From: Gammaproteobacteria bacterium
GTDB lineage: Bacteria > Pseudomonadota > Gammaproteobacteria > GCA-001735895
Assembly (NCBI GenBank): GCA_029862005.1
Contig: JAOTYD010000003.1
Location: 134,158-187,827, forward strand
Length of the DNA stretch: 53,670 nucleotides
Direction: 5' to 3'
This document shows, in pieces, positions 9,145 to 17,858 of this stretch. A program made the translations under genes and the position numbers. Under the pieces are notes generated by a model. That model had not been told where the DNA came from and searched no databases. It saw nothing but the letters and a program-made list of their open reading frames with translations. The stretch's first letter is position 1. The number at the start of each line of letters is the position of its first letter.

Positions 9145-10438
9145 CGGGCGATGGCTCGGATTTTATATCGGTCGTATCCTGATCCGGCAGCAGGGAGATA
9201 CGGGCGGTTTTAACCATGTTGTTTTTGACCTGCATAATTTCGATCGGGTAATCGTTTATTTTCAAGCTGGTGCCGGCTTCCGGAATGAATTCCATGTGCT
9301 CCAGAATCAGTCCATTCAGGGTTCGAGGGCCCTCGGTCGGCAGGTCGATGTCCAGCTGTCGGTTGATGTCACGGATATGAGTCGAGCCATCGATCAGGAG
9401 ACTGCCGTCGACATCCCGGAAAAAGTCCTGGTGCAGGGCGCTGGGGTCGGTGGTGAACTCACCGACAATTTCTTCCAGGATATCCTCTATTGTTACCAGC
9501 CCCTGGATATCGCCGAATTCATCGACTACAAACCCGATGCGCCGCTTGTTCTTGCGAAAGTTCAGGAGCTGCGTCGTCAGCGCGGTTCCTTCTGGTATGA
9601 AGTATCCCTCGCGGGTCAGGTCGACCAGGCTTTCCGCATCAAATTCATCTTTCAACAGCAGCGGTAAAATCTTGCGCATTAACGCGATACCGATCAGGTT
9701 GTCGATATTTCCCGAGTAAATGGGTATGCGCGTATAAGACAGGTTGGTGATGAGTTTAAGGGTTTCGTGCCAGTCATCTTCCAGATCGATACCGATGATT
9801 TCGCTGCGCGGCACCATGATGTCGTCCACGGTCACCTTTTCCAGGTCAAGAATACTGAGCAGCATATCCCGGTGTGAATCCGGAATCAGGCCGCCGGTTT
9901 CATCTACTGCAACCCGTAATTCTGCCGAGGTGAGCGCGTCGTTATCGGCATCCTTGCCGGTCAACATAAACAGCCTCAGTACCAGTTTCGCGAGCCAGTC
10001 GATAATCACGACCACGGGGTAAGCTATCTTTGATAATGGTCGGTACACGTAGGCCGCTGGGAACGCTATTTTCTCGGGTCTGGTCGCCGCCAGGGTTTTT
10101 GGCGTTACCTCGGCAAACAGCAGTAATATCAGCGTTAAAACGCCTGCGGCGATGGCGATACCCGCCTCGCCGTAAAGGCGATATCCGATATAGGTCGCCA
10201 GCTGGGTAATCAGTATATTGATGAAATTATTGCCCAGCAGTATTAACGTGATAAGCTTGTCGGGGTTTTTCAACAGCTCTACAGCGCGGATTGCTCCGCC
10301 ATGATCTTTGGCAGCCAGGTGCTTGAGACGATAACGATTCAAGCTCATCAACCCGGTTTCCGAACCGGAAAAAAAGCCGGATAGCAGGATCAGTGTGACG
10401 AATGCGATGAACAGCCAGTATAAGGGGATTTCGTTCAA
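9137..10438 (-). CDS. CNNM/CorB-type CBS-domain membrane protein
   Basis: Inner-membrane protein with the DUF21 (CNNM) membrane domain, a pair of CBS domains and a CorC/HlyC C-terminal domain; 433 residues. The N-terminus has the DUF21 signature FFSGSETGLMSLNRYRLKHL and four hydrophobic segments up to about residue 155. A CBS pair follows (VDDIMVPRSEIIGID, then FVVDEFGDIQGLVTIEDILEEIVGE split across the second CBS). Relatives (YfjD/CorB) are implicated in magnesium transport or tolerance. It is encoded directly after ypjD, as in E. coli, and overlaps radA by 8 bases. Confidence 0.92.
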   Translation of the reverse strand: MNEIPLYWLFIAFVTLILLSGFFSGSETGLMSLNRYRLKHLAAKDHGGAIRAVELLKNPDKLITLILLGNNFINILITQLATYIGYRLYGEAGIAIAAGVLTLILLLFAEVTPKTLAATRPEKIAFPAAYVYRPLSKIAYPVVVIIDWLAKLVLRLFMLTGKDADNDALTSAELRVAVDETGGLIPDSHRDMLLSILDLEKVTVDDIMVPRSEIIGIDLEDDWHETLKLITNLSYTRIPIYSGNIDNLIGIALMRKILPLLLKDEFDAESLVDLTREGYFIPEGTALTTQLLNFRKNKRRIGFVVDEFGDIQGLVTIEDILEEIVGEFTTDPSALHQDFFRDVDGSLLIDGSTHIRDINRQLDIDLPTEGPRTLNGLILEHMEFIPEAGTSLKINDYPIEIMQVKNNMVKTARISLLPDQDTTDIKSEPSPDG

Positions 10439-10457
10439 CTAGGTTTGTCGTCGATAT

Positions 10458-11246
10458 TTAAAGGATAAACTCAAGCACCAGCTTGCTGCCGAAGAATGCA
10501 AGCATCAGGAAAGCAAATGCCGACAGGGTCCAGCGAATCGCGGTTTTACCGCGCCAGCCAAACTTTAATCGGCCGAATAGCAAAATCCCGAGAATGATCC
10601 AACCGATAATCGATAACACGGTCTTGTGGACCAGGTGCTGCGCAAATATATCTTCCAGGTAGACGAAACCGGTTAACAATGAAGCACTGAGGCAGATGAA
10701 ACCGAAGCCGAGAAACTGGAACAGCAGGGTTTCCATATCATGCAAAGGTGGCAGATGACGGATGAAGCCGCCGGGGTGATGTTGTCGAATCGAGTGATCC
10801 TGGTAGGCCAGTAATGCCGCCTGGAAGGCGCCCAGCGTTATCAGGCTGTAGGCGATTACCGACACCATGATGTGCCCCTTGATTTCACTGTCACTGATGA
10901 CTATCAGATGATCGGCAAAATGCAGGCTGGCGACCATACTGGCGCATCCACTGATCGGAAACACAACGATGCCGAGGCTTTCGATACGACGGTAAATGCA
11001 GCTTAGGATAATCTGGATCGAGATCAGCCATCCGATTAACGAAAAGGCGGCGAAAAAGCCGAGATTGAGGCCTTGAGACAGGATGATTATTTCATTCATT
11101 GCCATCGCTTGCAGCAGCATCGCGACGACGGCGGGTGACAGCGCAACCCAGCGCTGGTGTTGCTCGGTACCCAGCTGTTTGAAAATTAAAAAAGCAGACA
11201 AGCAATAGAAAAAGACGGCGAGCGCACTTGCGGTGATGGGCGACAT
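10458..11246 (-). CDS. ypjD: YpjD-like inner-membrane protein (cytochrome c assembly/CcmC-like fold)
   Basis: Polytopic membrane protein of 262 residues with about eight hydrophobic segments. The stretch IKGHIMVSVIAYSLITLGAF and the later FAQHLVHKTVLSIIGW carry conserved histidines of the CcmC/HemX-like family. In E. coli ypjD lies beside the corB homologue and ffh; here the CorB-like gene follows by 19 bases, while a metallo-hydrolase gene intervenes before ffh. Function is not established; a role in haem handling or assembly is inferred only from the fold family. Confidence 0.85.
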   Translation of the reverse strand: MSPITASALAVFFYCLSAFLIFKQLGTEQHQRWVALSPAVVAMLLQAMAMNEIIILSQGLNLGFFAAFSLIGWLISIQIILSCIYRRIESLGIVVFPISGCASMVASLHFADHLIVISDSEIKGHIMVSVIAYSLITLGAFQAALLAYQDHSIRQHHPGGFIRHLPPLHDMETLLFQFLGFGFICLSASLLTGFVYLEDIFAQHLVHKTVLSIIGWIILGILLFGRLKFGWRGKTAIRWTLSAFAFLMLAFFGSKLVLEFIL

Positions 11247-11401
11247 GGCTTTCGATCAGTAGCTCAAGATTGAAGTGTAACTGAAAATTCGGATGGTCGC
11301 ACTAGCGTGCAATGCCTATTCCCGTTAATAAATTGGTTCAGATATCACGAGTTGGCGCGAAATTTTACGTGACGCCAGGTAACAGCAACCCGTTTTTTTT
11401 C

Positions 11402-11471
11402 ACCCCCGGAGATTGCCATTTACCCCCGGGTTGTAAATAATTGCACAATTCCGTTGTCTGTTTGCTATAAA
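11402..11471 (+). promoter_or_regulatory. Candidate promoter and direct repeats upstream of the MBL phosphodiesterase gene
   Basis: A TATAAA hexamer (11466-11471) preceded by TGC makes an extended -10; a TTGCAC hexamer lies 19 bases upstream (11441-11446). Just ahead are two exact octamers ACCCCCGG at 11402-11409 and 11422-11429, 20 bases apart, i.e. on the same DNA face, which could be an activator or repressor site. The gap also has to hold the divergent ypjD promoter. Confidence 0.4.
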
Positions 11472-11529
11472 TTCCGCAGTGAAGCAGGAAGTTTCACCTT
11501 CGTTATTCTGAGACGCTTTACCGAACTGC

Positions 11530-12294
11530 ATGCAAATTAAAATACTGGGCTGGGCGGGTGGAATCGGCGCAAACCTGCGAACGACTTCCTTCCTGATAGA
11601 TGACGATTTGTTAGTTGATGCCGGGACTGGTCTGGGCGATCTGCCGCTCAACCAGATGACGGGAATCCGCCGTATATTTCTGACGCATTCGCACATGGAT
11701 CATGTGGTTGGATTGCCATTGCTCGCGGACAGTATGTACGGCGTCCACGATGAACCCGTTGTGGTTTATGCGCAGGAACAAACCATTGAGGCCTTGAAGT
11801 CTCACATCTTCAACTGGATCATCTGGCCGGATTTTTCCGAGTTGCCATCGAAGGAGAATCCTTCGATTAAATTTGAGGTCATGAATCCGGGTGACAAGGT
11901 AAATATCAGGTCTCGTGAAATCGAAATGATCCAGGTTAACCATACGGTCCCCGGCGTGGGTTTTTGCCTTGCGGACGATCAAGCCACCGTTGCCTTTAGC
12001 GGCGACACCACGACCAATGATAATCTCTGGGATGTACTGAATGGCTACGACAAGATCGACTTGTTGTTTGTCGAGGCTGCATTTCCGGATAATGATCTGG
12101 AAATCAGCAAGATTTCAAAGCATTACTGTCCCAGGCTCCTGGGTGAGGATGTTTTAAAAATGAAACATCGCCCCGACATCTGGCTGACCCATTTCAAACC
12201 GGGCGACGAAGAGCTGATTTACCAGGAATGTGTCGATGCGATGGCTGATTTCAATGTGCACCAGCTGAAAGGTGGTGAAATTTTCAAATTCTGA
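11530..12294 (+). CDS. MBL-fold hydrolase, cyclic-nucleotide phosphodiesterase-like
   Basis: Metallo-beta-lactamase-fold protein of 254 residues. The zinc signature THSHMDHVVGLPLL sits near residue 57, with FSGDTTTND and a late LTHFKPGDE supplying further ligands, and the N-terminal GxxGG-like strand. The arrangement resembles class II 3',5'-cyclic nucleotide phosphodiesterases, so hydrolysis of cAMP or another phosphodiester is a reasonable guess but not shown. No signal peptide, so probably cytoplasmic. It stands alone between ypjD (divergent) and ffh; a 7-bp inverted repeat (12295-12314) follows its stop codon at once. Confidence 0.75.
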   Translation: MQIKILGWAGGIGANLRTTSFLIDDDLLVDAGTGLGDLPLNQMTGIRRIFLTHSHMDHVVGLPLLADSMYGVHDEPVVVYAQEQTIEALKSHIFNWIIWPDFSELPSKENPSIKFEVMNPGDKVNIRSREIEMIQVNHTVPGVGFCLADDQATVAFSGDTTTNDNLWDVLNGYDKIDLLFVEAAFPDNDLEISKISKHYCPRLLGEDVLKMKHRPDIWLTHFKPGDEELIYQECVDAMADFNVHQLKGGEIFKF

Positions 12295-12315
12295 CGGGTT
12301 TCCGAATAAACCCGC

Positions 12316-12324
12316 TGGTATAAT
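12316..12324 (+). promoter_or_regulatory. Extended -10 promoter of ffh
   Basis: A perfect TATAAT (12319-12324) preceded by TGG forms a consensus extended -10 element, 30 bases before the ffh ATG. The -35 position (about 12296-12301) is poor, as is allowed with an extended -10. Confidence 0.65.
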
Positions 12325-12354
12325 CCGGCCTTTGCATAGCCTCGAGGCCACTTC

Positions 12355-13722
12355 ATGTTCGAGAACCTGACCGACCGTTTATCCAAAACGCTGCAAGACC
12401 TGCGTGGCCGGGGCCGTCTCACCGAAGATAATATTCGGGATAGCCTGCGCGAGGTTCGCATGGCATTGCTCGAGGCCGATGTCGCGCTTCCGGTCGTCAA
12501 GGAGTTTATCGAGGCCGTACGGGTCAAGGCGCTGGGTCAGGATGTTATCGCGAGCATCTCGCCCGGGCAGGTGCTGATCAAGGTCGTTAACGACGAGCTG
12601 GTCTCGATCATGGGAGAATCCCAGTCGGTTATTGATCTGAATCATAAACCACCCGTGGTCGTATTGATGGCAGGACTGCAGGGAGCAGGTAAGACCACGA
12701 CCGCGGCTAAACTTGCACGCAGGTTACGGGAGGTTGAGAAAAAGTCGGTGATGGTAGCCAGTGCCGACGTGTATCGTCCGGCCGCGATCGAACAGCTGAA
12801 AACGCTTGCGGCTGAAGTCGATGTCGAATTCCATCCCAGTAGTAGTGCGCAGAAACCGGTTGCAATCGCGCAAGAGGCCCTTTCTGCGGCCACCACCGCC
12901 GGTGTTGACGTATTAATCCTCGACACCGCGGGGCGACTGGCCATCGATACGCAAATGATGGATGAAATCCGTGCTATCCATGACGCGGTGGATCCGATCG
13001 AAACCCTGTTTGTCGTCGACAGCATGACTGGACAGGATGCCGCCAATACCGCTAAAGCGTTTAATGACGCGCTGCCGCTGAGCGGGGTGGTGCTCACCAA
13101 GATCGATGGTGATGCGCGTGGTGGTGCAGCCCTGTCGGTCCGGTACATTACCGGCAAGCCGATCAAGTTTATCGGCTCCGGTGAAAAAACGGATGCGCTG
13201 GAAGCATTCCATCCGGACCGTATCGCCTCTCGCATTCTCGGAATGGGCGACATCCTGTCGCTGGTGGAACAGGCACATGAAAAAGTTGATCAGGAAAAAG
13301 CGGAGAAACTGGCACGTAAAGTCAAGAAGGGCAAGGGTTTTGACCTTGAGGACCTGCGTGACCAGTTTACCCAGATGGAAAAAATGGGCGGACTGGGAAA
13401 CCTGATCGACAAGTTACCGGGAATGGGGACTGGCGTCGCGCAGGCGATGCAGAATCCTCAGCATGCCAGTCAGATGAAACGCATGGTCGCGATCATCGAT
13501 TCGATGACACCGCTCGAGCGGCGCCGGCCCGACGTGATCAATGGATCGCGCAAACGCAGGGTTGCGCAGGGATCCGGAACTCAGATCCAGGACGTCAACC
13601 GTCTGCTCAAACAGCATAAACAAATGCAGCGCATGATGAAAAAGATGGGTAGCAAGGGCGGTATGGCGAACATGATGCGGGGAATGAAAGGCAGGCTTCC
13701 ACCCGGTGGAATGCCCTTTTAA
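12355..13722 (+). CDS. ffh: Signal recognition particle protein Ffh
   Basis: GTPase subunit of the signal recognition particle that brings nascent inner-membrane proteins to FtsY. 455 residues. N domain up to residue 95, P-loop GLQGAGKTT at 107-115, then DTAGRL, TKIDGDARGG and the closing GEKTDALEAFHP of the G domain; the methionine-rich M domain from about residue 325 includes the RNA-binding segment around SMTPLERRRPDVINGSR. The partner 4.5S RNA gene is not in the window. It precedes the rpsP operon, a common gammaproteobacterial neighbourhood. Confidence 0.98.
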   Translation: MFENLTDRLSKTLQDLRGRGRLTEDNIRDSLREVRMALLEADVALPVVKEFIEAVRVKALGQDVIASISPGQVLIKVVNDELVSIMGESQSVIDLNHKPPVVVLMAGLQGAGKTTTAAKLARRLREVEKKSVMVASADVYRPAAIEQLKTLAAEVDVEFHPSSSAQKPVAIAQEALSAATTAGVDVLILDTAGRLAIDTQMMDEIRAIHDAVDPIETLFVVDSMTGQDAANTAKAFNDALPLSGVVLTKIDGDARGGAALSVRYITGKPIKFIGSGEKTDALEAFHPDRIASRILGMGDILSLVEQAHEKVDQEKAEKLARKVKKGKGFDLEDLRDQFTQMEKMGGLGNLIDKLPGMGTGVAQAMQNPQHASQMKRMVAIIDSMTPLERRRPDVINGSRKRRVAQGSGTQIQDVNRLLKQHKQMQRMMKKMGSKGGMANMMRGMKGRLPPGGMPF

Positions 13723-13878
13723 AGTCACGCTTTATTAACAATAGCCGCGTCAGCATCGTGCTCGAACGAGCGCCTGTTATCTATACGCAGGTCCCGCGCG
13801 CGCTGCTTCCTTGCGGTTGCTGAAAAATCACGACAGGGCATTCCTGGAAATATCCTCATAAAAACAGGGTTTTAAGAC

Positions 13879-13906
13879 TTCACAGGCGGGTTTATTTAGG
13901 TACAAT
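13879..13906 (+). promoter_or_regulatory. Sigma-70-type promoter of the rpsP operon
   Basis: TTCACA (13879-13884, 5 of 6 matches) and TACAAT (13901-13906, 5 of 6) are separated by 16 bases. A start near 13913 would fall in a GC-rich discriminator, as in growth-rate-controlled ribosomal promoters. The roughly 100-base leader contains a perfect 6-bp hairpin (13917-13932). Confidence 0.65.
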
Positions 13907-14009
13907 ACGCGGTCTTCTGACCTGAGGGTCAGTGGCAAACTGTTGTCTGATGACAGGTAGCAGGTGTTCGGGGTCGATCTTCGGATTCGATTATTATTGG
14001 AGATTTTGT

Positions 14010-14261
14010 ATGGTTTCAATTCGATTGGCACGCGGTGGCTCTAAAAGACGCCCGTTTTATCACGTTGTGGTAAGCGACAGCCGTCGCGCGCGCGATGGCC
14101 GCTACATAGAGCGCGTCGGTTTCTTCAATCCCCAGGCCCGTGGCCAGGAGCAGGAGCTGAAACTCGACGATAGTCGGATCGATTACTGGATTTCTCAGGG
14201 TGCGAAGCCCAGTGAGCGCGTCGCCAGTTTGATCAAGGGAGCACGCAAAGCTGCGGCTTAA
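14010..14261 (+). CDS. rpsP: Ribosomal protein S16
   Basis: Small-subunit protein bS16, 83 residues (E. coli 82). Starts [21 protein letters not shown] and contains [14 protein letters not shown], both family hallmarks. The ATG at 14010 has a Shine-Dalgarno GGAG close upstream; the earlier in-frame start at 13932 lies in the leader hairpin. First gene of the rpsP-rimM-trmD-rplS operon. Confidence 0.98.
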   Translation: MVSIRLARGGSKRRPFYHVVVSDSRRARDGRYIERVGFFNPQARGQEQELKLDDSRIDYWISQGAKPSERVASLIKGARKAAA

Positions 14262-14267
14262 GTAGGC

Positions 14268-14777
14268 ATGGGCCAACACGATGATGATCTGATCTGTGTT
14301 GGGCACATCCTGGGTTCGCAAGGATTAAAAGGCTGGGTCAGGGTGTTTTCGAACACGAGCCCACGCGAGAACATCGTAAGTTACGGTCCCTGGTATATCG
14401 AACAGGGTAAAGAACTCAAAGTGACGTCGGTGACGGGACGTTTGCAGGGCAAGAACGTGGTCGCGAGACTTGAGGGAATCGAGGACCGAACCCAGGCAGA
14501 TGAGTTGATCGGTTGCCGGATTTTCATAAAACCGGAACAATTACCCAGCCTGGAAGCCGGGGAATACTACTGGTCCGACCTGGTCGGGTTATCGGTGGAA
14601 ACGCTCGAGGGCGACCCGCTCGGAGAGGTCGCCTCGATGATGGAAACCGGCGCAGACGATGTGATGGTATTAAAAGGAGAGCGCGAGCGCTTAATACCGT
14701 TTGTAATGGATCAGATTGTCAGGGAGGTTGACCTGGTAAACCGGCGTCTGGTGGTTGACTGGTCACCCGAGTACTGA
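14268..14777 (+). CDS. rimM: 16S rRNA processing protein RimM
   Basis: Ribosome maturation factor that assists assembly of the 30S head around S19. 169 residues with an N-terminal RimM domain ([18 protein letters not shown]) and a C-terminal PRC-barrel (residues ~95-169, [21 protein letters not shown]... and the LIPFV motif). It begins 6 bases after rpsP and ends one base before the trmD start, consistent with tight operon coupling. Confidence 0.97.
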   Translation: MGQHDDDLICVGHILGSQGLKGWVRVFSNTSPRENIVSYGPWYIEQGKELKVTSVTGRLQGKNVVARLEGIEDRTQADELIGCRIFIKPEQLPSLEAGEYYWSDLVGLSVETLEGDPLGEVASMMETGADDVMVLKGERERLIPFVMDQIVREVDLVNRRLVVDWSPEY

Positions 14778-14778
14778 G

Positions 14779-15528
14779 ATGCGAATCGATGTAATCACGC
14801 TGTTTCCCGAGCTGGTCGAACAGGTGATAAGTTGCGGGGTTGTCGGGCGCGCCGCCGAGCAGAAATTGCTCGAGCTGTGTTGCTGGAATCCGCGCGACTA
14901 TACCCGGGACAGGCACCGCTCGGTCGATGATCGGCCTTACGGTGGGGGCCCGGGAATGTTAATGAAGGTACAGCCGCTGCAGGACGCAATCGGCGCAGTA
15001 CGGGAACAGAATCCTGATGCCCGTCTGGTGTACCTTAGCCCGCAGGGTGAGTTGCTTAAGCAGCAAAAACTGGCCCGGCAGGTGGAACTTGGATCGGTTA
15101 TTTTTTTATGCGGTCGCTACGAGGGTATCGATGAGCGCCTGATCCAGCGGGAAGTGGACGAAGAATGGTCTATTGGTGATTATGTCATCAGTGGAGGAGA
15201 GCTCGCAGCGATGGTCTGTATCGATGCGATGACCCGACTGATACCGGGCGCACTCGGACATGAGGACTCGGCGCAGCAGGATTCGTTTAGCGCCGGTTTA
15301 CTGGATTACCCGCATTACACGCGGCCAGAGAACTACCTGGGAGATAGCGTTCCAGAGGTGTTGTTAAACGGCAACCACCGTGAAATTGACGCCTGGCGTG
15401 AGCAACAGGCACTCGGGCGCACCTGGCAGCGGCGGCCCGATCTGCTGCAACAGATCAGGCTTGATACGAGACAACAGGCTTTGCTGGATGCTTACATCAG
15501 CGAGGCTGAAAGGACTCGCAAGCGGTAA
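14779..15528 (+). CDS. trmD: tRNA (guanine-N1-)-methyltransferase TrmD
   Basis: SAM-dependent enzyme that makes m1G37 in tRNAs reading CNN codons, preventing frameshifting. 249 residues. The start giving [11 protein letters not shown] is used; an in-frame upstream start at 14755 would overlap rimM. Knot-fold motifs are all present: [12 protein letters not shown], the SAM loop [12 protein letters not shown] and [13 protein letters not shown]. The catalytic Asp lies in [11 protein letters not shown]. Third gene of the operon. Confidence 0.98.
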   Translation: MRIDVITLFPELVEQVISCGVVGRAAEQKLLELCCWNPRDYTRDRHRSVDDRPYGGGPGMLMKVQPLQDAIGAVREQNPDARLVYLSPQGELLKQQKLARQVELGSVIFLCGRYEGIDERLIQREVDEEWSIGDYVISGGELAAMVCIDAMTRLIPGALGHEDSAQQDSFSAGLLDYPHYTRPENYLGDSVPEVLLNGNHREIDAWREQQALGRTWQRRPDLLQQIRLDTRQQALLDAYISEAERTRKR

Positions 15529-15567
15529 ATTACACCGCGTAGAACTTGAGTTATTTGAGGAATTGAC

Positions 15568-15912
15568 ATGAGCAACATAATTGCACAACTCGATGCGGAA
15601 CAGATGAGGTCTGATATTCCTGCATTTTCGCCCGGGGATATCGTGATCGTTCAGGTGCGCGTAAAAGAGGGAGCACGAGAGCGTTTGCAGGCTTATGAGG
15701 GTGTCGTAATTGCGAAGCGAAATCGCGGTATTAACTCGGCTTTCACGGTACGCAAGATCTCCCACGGCGAGGGTGTAGAACGTGTTTTCCAGACCCATAG
15801 CCCCCTGATTGCAGAGATCAAGGTGAAGCGACGCGGAAAGGTTCGGCGCGCCAAGCTGTATTACCTGCGTGGGCGTACGGGCAAAGCAGCGCGCATTCGG
15901 GAAAAGTTGTAG
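15568..15912 (+). CDS. rplS: Ribosomal protein L19
   Basis: Large-subunit protein bL19, 114 residues, at the 30S/50S interface. The N-terminal half has [16 protein letters not shown] and the C-terminal half [18 protein letters not shown] and [19 protein letters not shown] clear GAGG ribosome site precedes the ATG. Last gene of the rpsP operon, followed by an intrinsic terminator. Confidence 0.98.
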   Translation: MSNIIAQLDAEQMRSDIPAFSPGDIVIVQVRVKEGARERLQAYEGVVIAKRNRGINSAFTVRKISHGEGVERVFQTHSPLIAEIKVKRRGKVRRAKLYYLRGRTGKAARIREKL

Positions 15913-15938
15913 ACCCTTTCGTTGCGAAAATGCTGGAC

Positions 15939-15973
15939 AAAAAGCGTGTATGCCCGGGCTGCACGCTTTTTTT
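15939..15973 (+). terminator. Rho-independent terminator of the rpsP operon
   Basis: Inverted repeat AAAAAGCGTG (15939-15948) with CACGCTTTTT (15962-15971), a 13-base loop, and the T-run of the right arm. The ATG of the next open frame follows directly at 15974. Confidence 0.85.
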
Positions 15974-15991
15974 ATGGCAGTTAACCAGCTG

Positions 15992-17746
15992 ATGCTCAGT
16001 TCAAGAATATTACTCTTCGTCGCAGTGGGCCTGGGATTGTTATCCCCGGTTACTGCTGACGAACGACTCGACCTGTTGAAGAATATTTCAGCTGCGGGCG
16101 CTCCCGGGCTGACTTTGAAAATGCTCGACCAGGCCCAACCCAGCGTTGATGATGATTTGTACGAGTGGATACTCTGGGAGCAGGAACGACTGGCAATATT
16201 ATCACAATGGCAGCAGTGGGATCAGTTGCTGATCCGCATCGAGGGATTGCCACATGATGTCCCTAATCAATTCAAGCATCAGGTTGTGACTTACCAGGCA
16301 AAGGCTTTTTTTGAACTTGGCCAAACCGCAACCGCGCGCCAGGTGCTGCGACAACAACTCTGGCAGGCTTCGGCCGGTGAGTCGGGCGAATACGAGACAT
16401 GGCGCCGACAAGTCATTGAAACCTACATCGAAGATGGCCGTATCGAGGAAGCACGAATTGCGATGCTCCGCTTCGACCAGGATTTCGACAGTACCGATCT
16501 GGACTGGTTGCTGTTGCGCGCAAGGGTATTAATTGATTCAGGCCGTTATGAACAGGCGATCCTTATTTTACAGGGACAGGAAGCCTGGCAGGCAAGGTTG
16601 ACCAGCATGCTGGCCAGTTTCAGATTGGATCAGATCGACAAGGCTGAACTCTGGCAGCAGGTTAAAAAGCGCAGCGAAAACAAAGCGGTCGGCGCCGAAG
16701 AACGAGCGACATTATGGGCACTGGGATACTTTGCCACCGAGCGGATGTCGCCGGTGGATCGCGTGGTTGCCTTGGAATCGTTATTTCGAATCGGGGTGCA
16801 GTCACCTCTGCGGCTATTCCAGATACCCGTCGACAGGTTGTGGCAGGCCTACCTTGAATATGCTGAACTGGTGGGCAATCGATCCGAACTGTTGCTCGGG
16901 GCAGATGATCAATGGTTGGAGATGGCGACCAAGTCGAGCAAGGTAACCCCGGTTAAGTCACGCTCCCTGTTCGCAATGCTGATATTGCAATCAGCAGAAA
17001 ATGAGACTTTGAATCTGGCAGCCGCTGGTTATATGGATACGTTTGCCGAGGTTGACGAAGCGGAACGTAATCTGCTGGAGAATCTGTTCAATCGAAGCGA
17101 GATCTTTTCCAACGCGCGCAAGATTCCGCATGGGATACGCTATCAGCTCGTTGATCTGGCGTTGAAATCAACTGATATAGAAGAAGCGACACGCCTGATG
17201 TCAGGCCTGAACTCCTTCCCCGAGGGCACAAGTCGATTCGATTGGCAATTACGTCAATCCCGGGTGCTGATACTGGGTGGACGATACGAGGAAGGAAACC
17301 AGGTACTACAAAATCTGATTCGGGAGTATCGCGAAGTCGAGCCTGCAGCAACCGACCGAATTCTGCAAGTCCTGTTCGATCTCCAAACCGTGAACCTGCA
17401 TGAAGACGCGATTACCCATTTCAATCGGCTATTGAGTCTCGAGATCGAACCCAAGCAGCGACGCGAGATTTTATACTGGATCGCGGACTCCTACCGCGGC
17501 CTGAAGCAGTTCGACCAGGCGGCTCTGCTGTATCTACAGTCCGCGATGCTGCCGGCGCCGGACTCGATGGATCCCTGGGCTCAGACCGCCAGATTCAACG
17601 CGGCAGAAAGCCTGCAGGAGTCCGGCCTGGTCGATGATGCGCGCAGGATTTACAAGGAATTGCTGAGCGTTATCGATGATGCCGCCCGACGCTCCATTTT
17701 GAATCACAAGATCCAGCAATTGTGGCTGAATCAGAGCGTTCAGTAG
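15992..17746 (+). CDS. Exported TPR-repeat protein of unknown function
   Basis: A Sec signal peptide (MLSSRILLFVAVGLGLLSPVTA, residues 1-22, split here as MLSSRILLFVAV plus GLGLLSPVTA) is followed by about 560 residues rich in helical tetratricopeptide-like repeats, e.g. around ALFELGQTATARQVL-like, GRYEQAILILQGQE and LKQFDQAALLYLQSAMLP. This suggests a periplasmic scaffold for protein-protein contacts. The exact start is uncertain: ATG 15974 or ATG 15992; I prefer the latter because a weak GGCAG lies at a suitable distance. The gene begins right behind the rplS terminator, so no room for a normal promoter remains unless it lies inside rplS or the gene depends on read-through. I do not recognise a named family. 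Confidence 0.8.
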   Translation: MLSSRILLFVAVGLGLLSPVTADERLDLLKNISAAGAPGLTLKMLDQAQPSVDDDLYEWILWEQERLAILSQWQQWDQLLIRIEGLPHDVPNQFKHQVVTYQAKAFFELGQTATARQVLRQQLWQASAGESGEYETWRRQVIETYIEDGRIEEARIAMLRFDQDFDSTDLDWLLLRARVLIDSGRYEQAILILQGQEAWQARLTSMLASFRLDQIDKAELWQQVKKRSENKAVGAEERATLWALGYFATERMSPVDRVVALESLFRIGVQSPLRLFQIPVDRLWQAYLEYAELVGNRSELLLGADDQWLEMATKSSKVTPVKSRSLFAMLILQSAENETLNLAAAGYMDTFAEVDEAERNLLENLFNRSEIFSNARKIPHGIRYQLVDLALKSTDIEEATRLMSGLNSFPEGTSRFDWQLRQSRVLILGGRYEEGNQVLQNLIREYREVEPAATDRILQVLFDLQTVNLHEDAITHFNRLLSLEIEPKQRREILYWIADSYRGLKQFDQAALLYLQSAMLPAPDSMDPWAQTARFNAAESLQESGLVDDARRIYKELLSVIDDAARRSILNHKIQQLWLNQSVQ

Positions 17747-17788
17747 AAGAGACAGGCTCAATGTCAGCCAAAATTCGATGCCATCACG

Positions 17789-17817
17789 CTTGAAAATATG
17801 CCTCGATAACCGCATAT
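17789..17817 (+). promoter_or_regulatory. Sigma-32 (heat-shock) promoter of htpG
   Basis: CTTGAAA (17789-17795), a 14-base spacer, then CCGCATAT (17810-17817). This equals the RpoH -35 consensus exactly and the CCCCATnT -10 consensus at all but one position. It ends 41 bases before the htpG ATG, matching the known heat-shock control of this gene family. Confidence 0.8.
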
Positions 17818-17858
17818 AGTTGCGTTAATTATCACCTTCCAGTCGGAGAAAACGAGCT

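Noticed and set aside
12642-13253. Long minus-strand frame (203 codons) inside ffh, and similar long shadow frames inside other genes
   Set aside because: They lie fully opposite well-supported genes, show Ser/Ala-rich composition typical of antisense frames and have no family signature.
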